From Ruminococcus hominis (GTDB lineage: Bacteria; Bacillota; Clostridia; Lachnospirales; Lachnospiraceae): a DNA stretch of 64,000 bases. Both the position numbers and the translations under genes were made by a program. Under the pieces are notes generated by a model that was given only the letters and a program-made list of their open reading frames with translations, was not told the origin of the DNA and did no database searches. Positions within the stretch are counted from its first letter, which is position 1; every line of letters begins with the position of its first letter. Shown here one piece after another: positions 28,335 to 37,961 of this stretch. The stretch is taken from assembly GCF_014287355.1 (NCBI RefSeq), contig NZ_JACOPE010000001.1, forward strand, positions 992,001-1,056,000. Reading direction: 5' to 3'.

Positions 28335-29777
28335 ATGAATAATAAAAAGGTTTTTACAAATTTATTATGGAGATTTGCAGAACGTTCTGGTGCTCAAATA
28401 GTCAAGTTCTGTGTAGAACTGATTCTTGCAAGAATATTACTTCCTGATGATTATGGTCTAATCGCCTTGGTTACTGTTTTTATTACAATATCAAATGTTT
28501 TTGTGGATAGTGGCTTAGGAAATGCGTTAATTCAAAAAAAAGACGCAGATCAAACAGATTTTTCTACAGTTTTTTTCTTTAATCTTGTATGGTGCTTAGT
28601 TTTATATGGCTTGATATTTTTCTTAGCACCATTTATATCTGGATTTTTTTCTCTGCCAGAATTTGCTACAGTTTTAAGAGTGTTAGGTCTGCAGATTATC
28701 GTTTCTGGGGTAAAAAATATTCAGCAGGCATATGTTTCCAAGAATTTTATGTTTAAAAAGTTTTTCTTTGCAACGTTAGGAGGCACACTAGGAGCTGCAG
28801 TATTGGGCATATGGATGGCTTATCATGGATTCGGAGTATGGGCTTTAGTTACTCAACAATTGTTTAATGTAATTGTTGATACAATTATATTATGGATTAC
28901 TGTGAAATGGCGTCCAACAAGAGAATTTTCGTGGAATAGATTTAAAGTTTTATTCTCTTATGGATGGAAATTGTTAGCATCTAGTTTATTAGAAGCTATT
29001 TATAATAATATTAGGCAATTGATTATTGGACGTGTCTATTCATCAGGAGATTTAGCTTATTATAATAGAGGAAGACAATTTCCAGATTTTATAATCTCAA
29101 ATGTAAATAGTTCCATAGATAGTGTTTTGTTGCCTACATTAGCCTCAGTACAAGACAAAAGAGAGCAAGTAAAACAGATGACACGAAGAGCCATCAAGCT
29201 GAGTACATATATTATAGCTCCATTAATGTTAGGGTTAGCATCTGTTGCAGAACCAATGATACGGGTTGTACTTACAGAAAAATGGATTCCGGCATTACCA
29301 TATCTTCGAATTTTTTGCATTACATTTATGTTTTATCCACTACATACTGCAAATTTAAATGCAATTAAAGCATTGGGAAGAAGTGATTTGTTTTTGAGAT
29401 TGGAGGTTCTTAAGAAAATTATTGGAATTGTTGTTTTGCTTTTAACTATGAAATTAGGTGTTTTAGCAATGGCATATAGTTTGCTGTTTACTACACTTAC
29501 TAGCCAAATAATTAATTCATGGCCTAATAGAAAATTATTAAATTATGGATATATGGAACAAGTAAAAGACATCATGCCTAATATTGCTTTGGCGTGTGTG
29601 ATGGGAGTAATAGTATATCCATTGAAATACTTAGAGAGTAACAGTTTAATTATCTTATTAATTCAGATAGTTGCGGGGGGAATCGTATACGTGGTAGGTT
29701 CGGTTATATTTGGGTTAGAATCATTTAAGTATTTGTTAGAAATTGCAACATCATATATAAAAAAAAGGAGGATGTAA
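28335..29777 (+). CDS. Wzx-type polysaccharide flippase
   Basis: 480-residue membrane protein with about 12-14 helices. N-terminal LLWRFAERSGAQ, then ARILLPDDYGLIAL and SGLGNALIQKKD, are diagnostic of the TuaB/WzxC branch of the polysaccharide flippase (MOP) superfamily. Moves lipid-linked repeats across the membrane. Paired with Wzy two genes upstream. GGAGAGGAGG supports the start. Confidence 0.9.
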   Translation: MNNKKVFTNLLWRFAERSGAQIVKFCVELILARILLPDDYGLIALVTVFITISNVFVDSGLGNALIQKKDADQTDFSTVFFFNLVWCLVLYGLIFFLAPFISGFFSLPEFATVLRVLGLQIIVSGVKNIQQAYVSKNFMFKKFFFATLGGTLGAAVLGIWMAYHGFGVWALVTQQLFNVIVDTIILWITVKWRPTREFSWNRFKVLFSYGWKLLASSLLEAIYNNIRQLIIGRVYSSGDLAYYNRGRQFPDFIISNVNSSIDSVLLPTLASVQDKREQVKQMTRRAIKLSTYIIAPLMLGLASVAEPMIRVVLTEKWIPALPYLRIFCITFMFYPLHTANLNAIKALGRSDLFLRLEVLKKIIGIVVLLLTMKLGVLAMAYSLLFTTLTSQIINSWPNRKLLNYGYMEQVKDIMPNIALACVMGVIVYPLKYLESNSLIILLIQIVAGGIVYVVGSVIFGLESFKYLLEIATSYIKKRRM

Positions 29778-29778
29778 A

Positions 29779-30882
29779 ATGTCAAAGATATTAGTTACAC
29801 GTTCTTCAATGCCTTCTTATGAAGAGTATTGTAGGGAAATTAAAGAACTGTGGGATTCACATTGGCTCACAAATATGGGAGTAAAACATAAGGAATTGCA
29901 GAACGCTCTGGAAGAATTTTTTACTGTTCCTCATGTTACTCTCTACACCAATGGACATCTTGCATTAGAGAATGCGATAGCTGCATTAAATCTTCCAAAA
30001 GGTGGAGAAGTTATTACTACACCATTTACATTTGCCTCAACAACACATGCAATTGTGAGAAACGGATTGGTTCCGGTTTTTTGCGATATAAGAGAATCAG
30101 ATTACACAATTGATACTTCAAAAATTGAAGCATTGATTACGAATCAGACTGTTGCGATTGTTCCGGTACATGTATATGGTAATCTGTGCGAGGTGGATGA
30201 AATCGATAGAATTGCAAAGAAATATGGATTAAAAGTAATTTATGATGCAGCGCATGCTTTTGGTATTAAATATAATGGTGTTTCTTCGGCATGTTTTGGC
30301 GATGCATCTATGTTTAGTTTTCATGCTACGAAGGTGTTTAATACGATTGAGGGTGGTTGTGTATGTTTCAAGAATGATTCTTGGGTACAACTTTTAAATG
30401 ATCAGAAGAATTTTGGTATTCATGGTCCGGAAGAAGTTGCTTATATAGGTGGAAATGCAAAGATGAATGAATTTCAGGCAGCAATGGGGATTTGTAATTT
30501 ACGTCATTTCAAAGAAGAAATTGCAAAGAGAAAAGTAGTTGTTGAAAGGTATCGTGAAAGACTTTCAGGAACGGAAGGAATTAAACTTTCTTCGATTCAG
30601 AAAAATGTTGAATCAAATTATGCGTACTTTCCTGTAGTTTTTGATGGTTATAAATATACTAGAAATGAGATATTTGAAAAGCTCGCAGAGCAGGGGATTG
30701 GGGCAAGGAAATATTTTTATCCACTTACAAATAGTTTTGAATGCTATAGAAACTATCCTACAGCTGGAACCGAGAAAACACCAATTGCGCAACATATGGC
30801 ACTTAGGGTATTAACACTTCCACTTTATGCTGATTTGAAGATAGAAGACGTAGACAGAATTTGCGATGTTATCTTAAAATAG
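29779..30882 (+). CDS. DegT/DnrJ/EryC1 sugar aminotransferase (second copy)
   Basis: 367 residues; distinct from the enzyme at 22442. PLP lysine in MFSFHATKVFNTIEGG (about 176-191); IYDAAHAFGI carries the cofactor Asp. The start region (SSMPSYEEY...DSHWLTNMG) resembles dTDP-4-amino-4,6-dideoxyhexose transaminases (VioA/FdtB/RffA-like). No dTDP-sugar dehydratase is in the window, so substrate supply must come from elsewhere. AAGGAGG precedes the ATG. Last intact gene before a dead insertion sequence. Confidence 0.87.
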   Translation: MSKILVTRSSMPSYEEYCREIKELWDSHWLTNMGVKHKELQNALEEFFTVPHVTLYTNGHLALENAIAALNLPKGGEVITTPFTFASTTHAIVRNGLVPVFCDIRESDYTIDTSKIEALITNQTVAIVPVHVYGNLCEVDEIDRIAKKYGLKVIYDAAHAFGIKYNGVSSACFGDASMFSFHATKVFNTIEGGCVCFKNDSWVQLLNDQKNFGIHGPEEVAYIGGNAKMNEFQAAMGICNLRHFKEEIAKRKVVVERYRERLSGTEGIKLSSIQKNVESNYAYFPVVFDGYKYTRNEIFEKLAEQGIGARKYFYPLTNSFECYRNYPTAGTEKTPIAQHMALRVLTLPLYADLKIEDVDRICDVILK

Positions 30883-30887
30883 GAACT
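30876..30887 (+). repeat. Direct repeat flanking the IS remnant, left
   Basis: AAAATAGGAACT; identical copy at 32635-32646. It includes the stop codon of the upstream aminotransferase gene. Confidence 0.6.
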
Positions 30888-32634
30888 TAGATAATTGCGA
30901 AACAAGTTCACAATCCTGATTAAAAATGCGGTAGGAATCCTACAATGCAAGATTCCTAAGATGAGAAGCAGGTGATATCAAAATTAGACATGACAAAATG
31001 ACCTCACAGATGGACTGCGAAGAAAAAATATTATCAATACCAAAGGTCAGGCAATTAAAGGTTTTAAACTTCGTATGTATTGATACTGGTGGATTTTATC
31101 AGCAACAAGTACAGTAACAAGCTGTGTAATTTCTGCAAGAAGTAGAACAGCATGAAGCGTTTTTTCATTCTGTGTTTTACGATTCGCAATGCAGAAACTA
31201 TCCTTGAAATGGTTGATTGATTTTTCGACATTTACACGGATTTTGTAAGTGTCTTCCCATTCCTGTGAACCTCGTTCCACACTAGGATAGGCGCGAAGAT
31301 TCTTTTCTGGATAAATGTAAATCATTCGTCCGCAGGACGAGGTAGTGCATGGATTATCGCAGTGACATACCCGATGTTTTGACTTGTCGGCAGGATTATA
31401 TTCCCATTTCATTTTTGGACATACAAACTTCATTGTAGGAAGTTTGCTCCGTAAATGAGATTTGCTTCCTTCCCGTTTCATAGGAAGTGTTGGATCATGA
31501 GGACAGCAGGGAATACCATTTTCATTAACTGTGTAGTCTGTTCCTTCCATGGATAGTTTTGAATAAAAGCCTTACGAAATCCGATGTCAGTGAAAAGAGA
31601 TTTATAGATTTCAATTGTATCAAAAGTTGCATCGCCAAGAAAAGTTGTTGGTTCTATCAAGGGATGCTTTTGGAAAAAATCGATCAAAACAGGAAGCAAA
31701 GCTTTTGAGTCAGCAAGCGATTTATCCTCATCTGGAGAATCCGATTTTTTTTCTACAACAATATCAGGATGTGCATTTAGGAAATCCTTGTTGTAGAAAG
31801 ATATGTCGCGGACAATGCCAAGTCCATTTGTGACGATACCGAATTTATAGGCATAACAGAAGTGATCGCTGATGTACATCTGCTGGATTGCCTGGTTGGA
31901 TGTAGCATGAGTTGGCATGGAACCATAAGCGGCTTTGTAAGGCTCATAGGAATCATCAAGGTTATGGGATTTCTTAAAAACCTTTAGTTGTTTAATAATA
32001 CGGTTGGCATACTTTGGATTATTTCCCGTAACCCATGCTTCAATACCGGAGGTGGCATAGATCGTCATGCTGGCAAGAGCAGGATTCAGTTTTTGACATA
32101 TCGGTTCAGTCGGGTCTACAAGATGATCGAACATAGCTTGTAAGTCCACTAAGAAATCCTGTTTAAATTGAGTGAATTTTGAACCATCTGGTACAACATC
32201 AAAACCGCAGAAATCACGTAGTTACTGAGAGTATTTCAAAAATACAATAAGGAGCGTGTCAGTCGGGATTGAAAAAATACGCTGGAGTAGAAGTGCCTTG
32301 AGCATAGGATAAAGCTGGTGCTTGCGTGACCTTCCGGATCGAGCATGAAAATGAGAAACAAAAGAAACAGGAACAATTTCATCGAGGTTAAGGGCTTCGC
32401 TGAGAAGAGAAAGAAACTGATATTTATGGTTGTCGAATTTATTTTGACAATCTTCAAAAACTTCTGCCAAAGTGAGTTACTTATGTGTTATCATATAGAT
32501 ATATCTCCTTTAAGGTGGATTGGTATTTAGTTTTCTAGTCAACTCTATTTTACCATAAACCTTGAGGAGATATTTTATTTTAACAACAAAAAATGCCGTA
32601 TTTATGCGGTATTTGGCGTTTCGCAAACGCCTAA
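30888..32634 (-). mobile_element. Remnant insertion sequence, DDE type (IS1182/IS4-like)
   Basis: About 1.75 kb between the direct repeats. Ends are imperfect inverted repeats: left TTAGATAATTGCGAAAC and right (complement) TTAGGCGTTTGCGAAAC, 13 of 17 matching, with ATTGCGAAAC at 30894-30903 and GTTTCGCAAA at 32618-32627. One broken transposase reading frame inside. The family call rests on the transposase features. Confidence 0.65.
31047..32470 (-). pseudogene. DDE transposase, disrupted by a nonsense codon and a frameshift
   Basis: Three collinear pieces. The N-terminal part (32470-32222) is a DUF772-like helix bundle (FHARSGRSRKHQLYPMLKALLLQR) that stops at TAA after KYSQ; translation resumes in the same frame with LRDFCGFD. 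The middle (to about 31560) has the DDE-fold segments YKFGIVTNGLG and FLGDATFDTIEIYK. A single-base frame change near 31560 shifts to the C-terminal part (31550-31047), which has cysteine pairs and NVEKSINHFKDSF with a candidate catalytic Glu. Inactive. Confidence 0.85.
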
Positions 32635-32646
32635 AAAATAGGAACT
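32635..32646 (+). repeat. Direct repeat flanking the IS remnant, right
   Basis: AAAATAGGAACT, identical to 30876-30887. Longer than usual target-site duplications, so it may instead reflect a local duplication of the aminotransferase 3' end. Confidence 0.6.
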
Positions 32647-32711
32647 AAATGAAAGGAGTAACGCCTAGTTGTGCTTGAGAAAAATGGAGTAGGTGGAAAT
32701 GATGAGCAAAA

Positions 32712-33554
32712 ATGAATCTAGATAATACAGGGAAAACAATAGCCAAATTAAGAAAATCAGCAGGATTTACTCAGTCTTCTTTAGCTGAAAAATTAGGTAT
32801 TAGTGATAAAGCTATATCAAAATGGGAAAGAGGAATTACTTTCCCAGATACTTCATTGCTTAATCAACTCTGTATTTTATTGGATACAGATATTGAAAGC
32901 ATAATGTATGGTCATGAGCAGACAAACCAATGGGGAGGTTTATTGATATTAGATGATGCTATTCCCGCGGAAACTATTATTTATAATAAATTACTTATTC
33001 ATTATTTGATTTCACAATTTTTACTTGTAGGAATAGGAGATATTAGGATAATAGGAAAATGTAAACCGATTAAAGTAGAAGGCATCAATATTAGCATTAG
33101 TTCAGAACTAAACCATAAGTTTACGAAGAATGTATTTGTTATTTATGGAAATCAGTTTATATATGGACCTAATCTGACAAAACATTTTATGCGCGCTATG
33201 TCACGAGATAAGGTTACTGTGATAGCTACAATGAAAGCGAAAGGTAAGTATCCTTTGTTTGTCGATAGTGATAAGAAGGCGGTGATATCGAGTGAAGAAA
33301 ATATCAATAAATACTATGCATTACCGTATGTATTTGATTCACACAATAAAGAGATGAAGTCATTTGATACAATAATTAACCAACAAGTAAACGTTGAAAC
33401 GATGGTCAGAGGAATGATTCATTTTAATTTGAACAGTTATGAAAAAGTCTATCAAATGGCCGGATTTGTTAAAATGATGGAAGAAAATACTGGTGAAAGG
33501 ATAGCAGATCTTGATGAAATTATTAGTAGAAGAATAATTAATGTAAACCAATAG
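32712..33554 (+). CDS. HTH (XRE) regulator fused to a degenerate sugar nucleotidyltransferase (RmlA-like) domain
   Basis: 280 residues. Residues about 5-62 are a Cro/C1 helix-turn-helix (GFTQSSLAEKLGISDKAISKWERG). Residues about 74-275 follow the order of glucose-1-phosphate thymidylyltransferase: GGLLILDD, then NKLLIHYLISQFLLVGIGDIRIIG (cf. DKPMIYYPLS..MLAGI), VFVIYGNQFIYGPNLT (cf. LGDNIFYG) and a C-terminal FVKMMEENTGERIADLDEI tail. The catalytic GGxGTRL..P loop and the GDN Asp are lost. So it probably binds, not makes, a nucleotide sugar and regulates transcription. Sits at the capsule/accessory boundary. Confidence 0.75.
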   Translation: MNLDNTGKTIAKLRKSAGFTQSSLAEKLGISDKAISKWERGITFPDTSLLNQLCILLDTDIESIMYGHEQTNQWGGLLILDDAIPAETIIYNKLLIHYLISQFLLVGIGDIRIIGKCKPIKVEGINISISSELNHKFTKNVFVIYGNQFIYGPNLTKHFMRAMSRDKVTVIATMKAKGKYPLFVDSDKKAVISSEENINKYYALPYVFDSHNKEMKSFDTIINQQVNVETMVRGMIHFNLNSYEKVYQMAGFVKMMEENTGERIADLDEIISRRIINVNQ

Positions 33555-33649
33555 TTGGTTTACAGGATTCGGTAGGATTTATATAATATGAAATAGTGAT
33601 AGCTGAAAGTGGATATCATATAAAATAAAAATAGAATAGAAGGTGGAGT

Positions 33650-34903
33650 ATGAAAAAAATACTTGTTTTAGGTAGTGCATCTGTACATGTGAAATTGATA
33701 AAAGCTGCTCAAGAAATGGGAATATATACAATTACTACAGATAATGTTCCATATGAAGATTCACCAGGAAAAAAGGTTGCTGATGAATATTGGAATTTAA
33801 ATATCTATGATGTTGATGGTATCGTGGAAAAGGCAAAAGAAAGCGAAATTGATGGTGTTATAAGTGGGTGGCTTGATCCGTGTCAGCGTCCATATTTTCA
33901 GATTTGTAAAGAATTAAAACTTCCATGCTATGGTGATGAAGAACAGTTTTTTAAAATGACCGATAAGCATGCCTTTAAGAAAATGTGCAAAGAAAATGGT
34001 GTTGATACAATTGATGAATTCAGTGAGAGGGACATAAAAGCTGGAAATGTTGAATTTCCTGTATTTGTCAAACCTGTTGATAGTAGAGGATCAAGAGGTC
34101 AAAACGTTTGTTATACTATGGAAGAATTACTTTCAGCAATGGAAATTGCAAAATCAGAATCTTCAAATGGAGATATCTTAGTTGAAAAGTATATGAGTGG
34201 AAGTCGAGAGTTTCATGTAACATATTTCTTTGTAGATGGTGAGCCATATTTGCTTAGAACGAGTGATAATTATTGTGGAGCCGAAGATATGCATATGGAG
34301 AAAGTTGTCTCTTGTGCAGTAATGCCTTCTAGATATACAAAGAGATATATAGAAACGGTACATTCTAATGTAGTAAAGATGTTCAAAAAACTTGGAATAA
34401 AAAATGGTCCTATTTTTATGCAGGGATTTGAAGATAATGGGCGTTTTAGATTTTTTGATCCGGGTTTGAGATTCCCAGGGGTAGACTATGAATTAGTGTT
34501 CAAGAAAGTATTTAATGTAGATTTAATGAAAGCGATGATTCAAATTGCATTATATGGAAAGACAGATATTGAGATACCAAGAGAGGCGGCTTTTATTAAT
34601 GGATTTAGAGCAGCTGTTTTATATTTAACAGTTCGAGCTTGTACAATTGCACATTTAGGTGGAGAGATGGAAGTAAGTGCTAATGGGAATGTGATTTCTT
34701 ATTTACCGAGATGTAAAGAAGGTGAAAAAATTGTCTGGGCGTATAATGTAAACCAAAGATTGGGAGAAGCGGATTTATTATGTGCCAATACTGAAGAATT
34801 GATAAATACAATAAATTTTGTTAATTCAACGCTTACGGCTACAGATGCAAATGGTGAGGATGTTATTTTTGCAAGATTTGATACAAGTAGAATTGATAGA
34901 TAG
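33650..34903 (+). CDS. ATP-grasp ligase
   Basis: 417 residues. N-terminal preATP-grasp Rossmann domain (KKILVLGSASVHVKLIKAA), then an ATP-grasp fold: VFVKPVDSRGSRG (about 142-154, the ATP-binding Lys and glycine loop), ILVEKYMSG, and metal ligands in FEDNGRFRFFDPGLR. Resembles carboxylate-amine ligases related to carbamoyl-phosphate synthase. GGTGGAG precedes the ATG. Followed immediately by a dehydrogenase and a permease, suggesting an amino-acid-derived product. Substrate unknown; attachment of an amino acid to an amino sugar is one possibility. Confidence 0.8.
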   Translation: MKKILVLGSASVHVKLIKAAQEMGIYTITTDNVPYEDSPGKKVADEYWNLNIYDVDGIVEKAKESEIDGVISGWLDPCQRPYFQICKELKLPCYGDEEQFFKMTDKHAFKKMCKENGVDTIDEFSERDIKAGNVEFPVFVKPVDSRGSRGQNVCYTMEELLSAMEIAKSESSNGDILVEKYMSGSREFHVTYFFVDGEPYLLRTSDNYCGAEDMHMEKVVSCAVMPSRYTKRYIETVHSNVVKMFKKLGIKNGPIFMQGFEDNGRFRFFDPGLRFPGVDYELVFKKVFNVDLMKAMIQIALYGKTDIEIPREAAFINGFRAAVLYLTVRACTIAHLGGEMEVSANGNVISYLPRCKEGEKIVWAYNVNQRLGEADLLCANTEELINTINFVNSTLTATDANGEDVIFARFDTSRIDR

Positions 34904-34920
34904 TGAATGGAGAAAAAATA

Positions 34921-36054
34921 ATGAGTACTAAAGTAGAGTTTATTTATCTGAATGAACAGGACATGATCCAGGCGGGGGTTAAGAATATGGAAAAATGTAT
35001 TGATTCCATTGAAGATATGTTTATTCTTTTGCATAAGGGCGATTATAGAATGGGTGGAGAAAATGCTAACGAGCATGGTATCCGTGTCTCATTCCCGAAG
35101 AAAACAACCATTGAGGGGATGCCAACGCATAAGCCAGATTTTAGATTTATGGCAATGCCGGCATATTTAGGTGGAAGGTTTAAAATGTTTGGTATTAAGA
35201 CTTATGGATCAAATCCTGATAATACACAGAAAGGATTGCCTAGATCAATTCTTATGATGCAGCTAATGGATGCTACAACAGGTGCACCTTTAGCTTATAT
35301 GTCTGCAAATATTCTTAGTGCGATGAGAACAGGCGCAACAGCTGGTGTTGGAGTACGACATCTCACAGCTAAGAATCCGAAAACGGTAGCAATTATCGGT
35401 CCAGGAACAATGAGTAGATATACAATGAATGCATTTATTTCTGCGCAGCCGACTATTGATACAGTAAGAGTTAAAGGAAGGAGTCAGAAAGGGATAGATT
35501 CTTTTGTGTCTTACTGTAGAGAAAATTTCCCCAATATTAAAGAGTATATTGTGTGTGATGATTTAGCAGACGTATGCAAGGATGCAGATATTGTGTTTTA
35601 TGGTACTACTAATGCAGCAAAATATGAAGATAATCCGACTGTAAAAAAAGAATGGCTAAAAAAAGGTGCATTAGTAATTGCTGCTTCTGCATTATTGGTT
35701 GATACTGATTTTTTAGCAGATAAAGAAGTAAAACTTATATCCGATAATTATGCGATGTATGATGGATGGGGAAGTGAACAACCGCTTCCTACACAGAAGA
35801 ACGTATCCACACTTTTAGGTATGGGATTTTATGATGCTGTTACAGAAGGTAGAATTTCTAGAGAATCAATTACTGAGATTGGCGAAATTCTTTCAGGAGA
35901 AAAGAATGGAAGAGATAGCGATGAGCAGATTATTCTTTATGCTGTTGGAGGAATGCCTATTGAAGATGTTGCATGGGGACATGATGTATATCAGAATGCA
36001 CTTAAAAACGGGATTGGTACTAAGCTGAATGTTTGGAATAGTCCAGCTCTTTAA
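34921..36054 (+). CDS. Ornithine cyclodeaminase / mu-crystallin family dehydrogenase
   Basis: 377 residues from the ATG at 34921 (GGAGA at 34909); a GTG overlapping the upstream stop is less likely. NAD-binding motif in VAIIGPGTMSRYTMNAF (about 152-168). The substrate part has the family's GIKTYGSNP, LMDATTGAPLAYM and SANILSAMRTGATAG. Relatives include ornithine cyclodeaminase, alanine dehydrogenase and SbnB. Long C-terminal region with YDGWGSEQPLPTQ. Probably interconverts an amino acid and imine or keto acid using NAD(H). In one operon with the ATP-grasp gene. Confidence 0.82.
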   Translation: MSTKVEFIYLNEQDMIQAGVKNMEKCIDSIEDMFILLHKGDYRMGGENANEHGIRVSFPKKTTIEGMPTHKPDFRFMAMPAYLGGRFKMFGIKTYGSNPDNTQKGLPRSILMMQLMDATTGAPLAYMSANILSAMRTGATAGVGVRHLTAKNPKTVAIIGPGTMSRYTMNAFISAQPTIDTVRVKGRSQKGIDSFVSYCRENFPNIKEYIVCDDLADVCKDADIVFYGTTNAAKYEDNPTVKKEWLKKGALVIAASALLVDTDFLADKEVKLISDNYAMYDGWGSEQPLPTQKNVSTLLGMGFYDAVTEGRISRESITEIGEILSGEKNGRDSDEQIILYAVGGMPIEDVAWGHDVYQNALKNGIGTKLNVWNSPAL

Positions 36055-36068
36055 TGAAAGGTTTGTAG

Positions 36069-37481
36069 ATGAAAACAAGGGCGAATGAAGATGGGTTGAA
36101 GAAGGTATTAAATACAGGTGATGTTTTGGTTGTTGCTTTTGGAGCAATGATTGGATGGGGATGGGTTGTTTCGTCCGGTGGATGGATACAAAGCGCAGGA
36201 ACCATTGGAACTATGATTGCATTTTTAATCGGAGGAATAATGATATATTTTGTCGGATTAGTATATGCGGAGCTTACTACTGCTATGCCAGAAAGTGGTG
36301 GAGCAAAAGTGTTTAGTCAGAGAGCGTTTGGACCAGTAGGAGCATTCATATGTACATGGGCCGTTATATTGAGTTATATTGGGGTAGTATGTTTTGAAGC
36401 TTGTTCGCTTCCTACAATTATTCAGTATATTTTTCCAAATTTTTTAAAAGGATACTTATATACAGTTTGTGGATTTGATATATATTTAAGTTGGTTAATG
36501 GTTGCAATATTTTTTTCGATGTTGATTACCTGGATAAATATAAAAGGTGTTAAAGCAGCTGCTGTTTTGCAAAAGATTCTTACTATTACAATTGCTGGAG
36601 TGGGGATAATTCTTATAGTCATGTCTGCATTAAAGGGAGATCCTTCAAATTTGTATGGACAAATGTTTGTTGGGAGAAACATGAAAAGTGTTATTGGAAG
36701 TATTATGTCTATAGCGATGGTTGCACCATTCTTTTTATTTGGCTTTGATGTCATTCCTCAGGCAGCAGAAGAAATTAATGTTCCTTTAAAAAAGCTTGGA
36801 AAACTTTTGGTTTTTTCTATTGCCTTAGCAGTGGCTTTTTATGGTTTAGTTGTACTAGCAGTTGGGTATGCAATGAATACATTTGAGGTGGCAGATTCAG
36901 TTGCTAGAAGTGGACTTGTCACTGCTGATGCAATGAAAAAAATTTTTAATAGTGAAGTGATGGCAAAAGTGCTTATATTAGGTGGTATGTGTGGGATTGT
37001 GACAAGTTGGAATTCATTTATGTTAGGCGGTAGTCGCGCATTAATGGCTATGGCGGACTCATGTATGATTCCTTATGTTTTTTCAAAAACACATCCAAAG
37101 TATAAGACACCGCATCTTTCGCTAATGCTTATTGGAGCATTGTCAATTATCTCAGTTTTTTTTGGACGAGAGATGTTGATTTGGATTTCTAATAGTGCAA
37201 GTTTTGCATGTTGTTTAACGTATTTTATTGTTTCAATGGCTTTTGTAAAATTGAGAAAAACCGAGCCAAACTTAAAACGCCCATATAAAGTGAAAAATTA
37301 TAAATTTATTGGGTTTATGGCTATTTCTATGTCAGGGATTATGTGTGTAATGTATCTGTTCCCTGGAACGGGATGTACGTTATCCAATCAGGAATTTGCA
37401 ATAGCAGGAGGCTGGACTTTATTAGGAGCTATATTTGCAATGGTATGTAAACGAAGATATAAGGATAGATTTGGCAAATAG
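36069..37481 (+). CDS. APC-family amino acid permease
   Basis: 470-residue transporter with 12 predicted helices. The first helix contains the APC-fold GAMIGWGW break (residues about 24-31), followed by MPESGGAKVFSQRAFGP, typical of APC transporters. Begins 14 bp after the dehydrogenase gene, so it is the third gene of the ATP-grasp cassette and may import the amino acid used there or export the product. Substrate not determined. Confidence 0.87.
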   Translation: MKTRANEDGLKKVLNTGDVLVVAFGAMIGWGWVVSSGGWIQSAGTIGTMIAFLIGGIMIYFVGLVYAELTTAMPESGGAKVFSQRAFGPVGAFICTWAVILSYIGVVCFEACSLPTIIQYIFPNFLKGYLYTVCGFDIYLSWLMVAIFFSMLITWINIKGVKAAAVLQKILTITIAGVGIILIVMSALKGDPSNLYGQMFVGRNMKSVIGSIMSIAMVAPFFLFGFDVIPQAAEEINVPLKKLGKLLVFSIALAVAFYGLVVLAVGYAMNTFEVADSVARSGLVTADAMKKIFNSEVMAKVLILGGMCGIVTSWNSFMLGGSRALMAMADSCMIPYVFSKTHPKYKTPHLSLMLIGALSIISVFFGREMLIWISNSASFACCLTYFIVSMAFVKLRKTEPNLKRPYKVKNYKFIGFMAISMSGIMCVMYLFPGTGCTLSNQEFAIAGGWTLLGAIFAMVCKRRYKDRFGK

Positions 37482-37542
37482 GAGAGTGGTTATTGCACCA
37501 GAAGATTCTTCAATAACAAGGCGGCTTTTCTGCAAAATACCA

Positions 37543-37700
37543 GGTGACAGGCACCATTAAGTTTTTATGAACAGATAAATTCGGGTTAACGTATAAATAA
37601 ATACTAGGTGACAGACACCATTAAATTTCTATAAACATATAAATTCGCTTTAACGTATTTATGAGAAAGATAAAATTTAGAACTGGCAGAACAGCCAGTT
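37543..37700 (+). repeat. Two REP-like repeats followed by a hairpin
   Basis: AGGTGACAGGCACC (37543-37556) and AGGTGACAGACACC (37607-37620), each followed by an ATTAA-rich stretch with TAAATTCG and AACGTAT. After the second comes AACTGGC-AGAACA-GCCAGTT (37681-37700). The block from about 37624 is about 90% identical to 45113-45195. Related copies are near 38528, 43174, 44180, 45572 and 46911. Confidence 0.75.
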
Positions 37701-37815
37701 TTAAATTAAAGCCGATACTTTGCTGCGGTGAATCACAAAAGCAGAGGGGATTCTTAATGACTTGATAATTTGGTACATCCGTGGTAACATAAGAAAAAGA
37801 TTCTGCTAAAGAGAC

Positions 37816-37938
37816 ATGCTTATGAATGAACAATTGCTGAAAATGAATGGTTTATCAGTGGAAGTTTTGAATGAATTGTCGTTTGAGTTGCATCTGAGAA
37901 TTCCATTGAAGAAAAATTTGCATTATTTTGATAAGTAG
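37816..37938 (+). CDS. Small ORF or remnant, 40 residues
   Basis: MLMNEQLLKMNG... ending KNLHYFDK. The second half recurs at 45223-45296 with about 90% DNA identity but without an intact frame. Weak start context. May be the 5' stub of a gene whose later part survives at 45.3 kb as a RelA/SpoT-like remnant. Confidence 0.35.
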   Translation: MLMNEQLLKMNGLSVEVLNELSFELHLRIPLKKNLHYFDK

Positions 37939-37961
37939 AAAACACAAGGTGTTAGATATTA

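Noticed and set aside
37621..37833. 70-codon minus-strand ORF
   Set aside because: Lies on REP-like repeats and a hairpin; no Shine-Dalgarno.
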